Source: Lysobacteraceae bacterium (GTDB lineage Bacteria; Pseudomonadota; Gammaproteobacteria; Xanthomonadales; Xanthomonadaceae). From it: a DNA stretch of 8,500 nucleotides. The notes beneath the pieces are model-generated. The model did no database searches. It had not been told where the DNA came from and was given only the letters and a program-made list of their open reading frames with translations. A program made the position numbers and the translations under genes. Of the stretch, positions 7,340 through 8,500 are shown piece by piece; the first letter of the stretch is position 1, and the number at the start of each line of letters is the position of its first letter. The stretch covers positions 1-8,500 of the forward strand of contig SEHC01000065.1 of the NCBI GenBank assembly GCA_004173415.1, written 5' to 3'.

Positions 7340-7945
7340 TCATTGCAGCAATGAACGCAGCATCCACGCGTACTTCTCGTGGGTCTGCAGGCGCTGGGTC
7401 AGCAGGTCCTCGGTGGGGGCGTCGTCGGCGTCGTCGGCGATGTCCAGCACGGCGCGCGCGGTGCGGCACACCGCTTCGTTGCCGACCACCAGCTGGCGGA
7501 CCATTTCATGCCAGTCGGCGCTGTTGGTCAGGCCCGGCTCCTCGGGGATGGACGACAAGGCCACGAACTCGCGATAGGAACCCGGCGCGTTGAAGCCCAG
7601 TGCGCGGATGCGTTCGGCGATTTCGTCCAGCGCGTTCCATTGCTCGGTGTACTGGCCCTCGAACATGTTGTGCAGGGCATTGAACATGGAACCGGTGACG
7701 TTCCAGTGGAAGTTGTGGGTCTTCAGGTACAGGGTGTAGCTGTCGGCGAGGAAACGCGACAGGCCATCGGCGATCTTCTTGCGGTCGCCGGCGCTGATGC
7801 CGATGTCGATATGGGGCGCGGTGGGCGCCGCCGTCGCGAGGGTCGCGGCCACGGTGGCGGCCGGGCTCGGGGACGGGCTGGAAGCCGCTTTTCCGGGCTT
7901 GCTGTTGCTGGTCTTGTTGGATTTGCTGCTCTTGGCCTTGGCCAT
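7340..7945 (-). CDS. dps: Dps, ferritin-like DNA-binding protein from starved cells
   Basis: Dps forms 12-subunit shells that oxidise and store iron with hydrogen peroxide and shield DNA under starvation or oxidative stress. The 201-residue protein carries the full ferroxidase set His80, His92, Asp107 and Glu111, with the same spacing as His51, His63, Asp78 and Glu82 of E. coli Dps. Trp81 follows His80 in the LKTHNFHWNVTG motif. Residues 1-45 are an extension: a Lys/Ser-rich part (1-20, seven lysines) and then an Ala/Pro/Ser/Thr-rich part. This is longer than the E. coli tail and probably serves DNA binding. The start is well supported by AGGAG (complement of 7953-7957) seven bases upstream. 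The gene has its own terminator and is divergent from hrpA. A perfect dyad at 7986-8006 upstream may be its operator. Confidence 0.96.
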   Translation of the reverse strand: MAKAKSSKSNKTSNSKPGKAASSPSPSPAATVAATLATAAPTAPHIDIGISAGDRKKIADGLSRFLADSYTLYLKTHNFHWNVTGSMFNALHNMFEGQYTEQWNALDEIAERIRALGFNAPGSYREFVALSSIPEEPGLTNSADWHEMVRQLVVGNEAVCRTARAVLDIADDADDAPTEDLLTQRLQTHEKYAWMLRSLLQ

Positions 7946-7985
7946 GTGGACGCTCCTGGCAGGTGGGATGGGCGACAATGGACAA

Positions 7986-8006
7986 GGTAACGCATCTCGC
8001 GTTACC
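7986..8006. promoter_or_regulatory. Perfect dyad in the dps-hrpA intergenic region, candidate operator
   Basis: GGTAACGC (7986-7993) and GCGTTACC (7999-8006) are perfect reverse complements around five bases. The dyad lies 40 bases before the dps start codon and 24 bases before the hrpA start codon, in an 85-base divergent gap. Eight-pair arms with a five-base centre suit a dimeric repressor or activator. No T run follows on either strand, so it is not a terminator. The cognate regulator cannot be named from sequence. Confidence 0.55.
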
Positions 8007-8030
8007 AGAAGATTCACGCATGATCGAAAC

Positions 8031-8500
8031 ATGGATCCACGAACCGCAGAAAACAAGCACCTGACCAGCGCGCGCGCAGCCATCGACGGGGCCTTGAGCC
8101 GCGACCGCGGCCGCCTGCACGGACTGTGGTCGCGATGGAAGGCCAGGCCGGCCGAGGCCGCCGCGCGTGCCGCCTTCGAACAGGCGCTGGCGGCCTCGCG
8201 TGGCCGCGTCGAAGCCCGCATGGCCTCGACCCCGGTGGTCACCCTGGACGAGTCGCTGCCGATCGCGCGCGAAGCCGCGCGCATCGTCGAACTGATCCGC
8301 GCCCATCCGGTGGTGGTGATCGCCGGTGAAACCGGCTCGGGCAAGACCACCCAGTTGCCGAAGCTGTGCCTGGCCGCCGGGCGCGGCGCGGCCGGGATGA
8401 TCGGCTGCACCCAGCCACGGCGGATCGCCGCGCGCGCGGTGGCCAGGCGCGTGGCCGAGGAGCTGAAGACCCCGGTGGGCGCCGCGGTCGGCTTCCAGGT
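8031..8500 (+). CDS. hrpA: HrpA, DEAH-box ATP-dependent RNA helicase (5' part)
   Basis: The first 156 codons of a gene that runs past the window edge. HrpA is a large DEAH-box RNA helicase; in E. coli it acts in mRNA processing and stalled-ribosome rescue. The visible part has an Ala/Arg-rich N-terminal helical region (1-75) with the GLWSRWKARP stretch. It then shows Walker A, VVVIAGETGSGKTTQLPK (Lys105, Thr106), and motif Ia CTQPRRIAARAVARRVAEE (126-144), both characteristic of the DEAH/RHA group. The motif II DEAH lies beyond the window. The ATG at 8031 is the only good in-frame start; an ATG at 8020 is in another frame. No Shine-Dalgarno sequence is visible. HrpA is preferred over the related HrpB because of the N-terminal region before the helicase core and the IGCTQPRRIAARAVA wording. 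Confidence 0.92.
   Translation, partial: MDPRTAENKHLTSARAAIDGALSRDRGRLHGLWSRWKARPAEAAARAAFEQALAASRGRVEARMASTPVVTLDESLPIAREAARIVELIRAHPVVVIAGETGSGKTTQLPKLCLAAGRGAAGMIGCTQPRRIAARAVARRVAEELKTPVGAAVGFQ

Noticed and set aside
7986..8006. The dyad read as a terminator
   Set aside because: There is no T run on either strand and it lies upstream of both genes, so an operator is more likely.

Overview
The window is ordinary, gene-dense chromosomal DNA from a high-GC gammaproteobacterium, most likely of the Xanthomonadaceae (Lysobacter, Luteimonas, Pseudoxanthomonas or Stenotrophomonas type). The evidence is the strong G/C bias at third codon positions, the Pal protein style, and the order pal - cpoB - queE - queC - tRNA-Lys, which is a known arrangement downstream of the tol genes in Pseudomonas and xanthomonads. 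The genus is an inference; no sequence search was possible.

Left part (1-3082, all + strand). The lipoprotein gene pal and the periplasmic TPR gene cpoB (ybgF) form the end of the Tol-Pal envelope operon; tolB and the other tol genes should lie just left of the window. After a very strong intergenic hairpin come two 7-deazaguanine (queuosine/preQ0) genes, queE and queC. They are separated by 123 bases that hold an extended -10 promoter flanked by two copies of a small dyad. A tRNA-Lys(UUU) gene with its own promoter and an encoded CCA end follows.

Middle part (3083-4960, + strand). A 160-base stretch with no convincing gene follows the tRNA. Then come a small unrecognised protein gene of about 93 codons, an exodeoxyribonuclease III (AP endonuclease) gene, and a SRPBCC/AHSA1-like protein gene that ends in a rho-independent terminator.

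Right part (4961-8500). On the minus strand, recQ (DNA helicase) is followed after 40 bases by a group III truncated haemoglobin gene, a probable two-gene transcript. Upstream of recQ, also on the minus strand, is dps (ferritin-like DNA-binding protein) with a long basic N-terminal tail and its own strong terminator. Divergent from dps, on the + strand, the 5' part of hrpA (DEAH RNA helicase) runs off the window. The dps-hrpA gap carries a perfect 8-bp dyad that is a good operator candidate.

The genes fall into four themes: envelope integrity (pal, cpoB), tRNA modification and supply (queE, queC, tRNA-Lys), DNA repair and oxidative stress (xth, recQ, dps, the globin), and RNA metabolism (hrpA). 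I see no insertion sequence, prophage, CRISPR array, toxin-antitoxin pair or defence system. The points worth a second look are mostly regulatory DNA and small sequence oddities, not a new multi-gene system.
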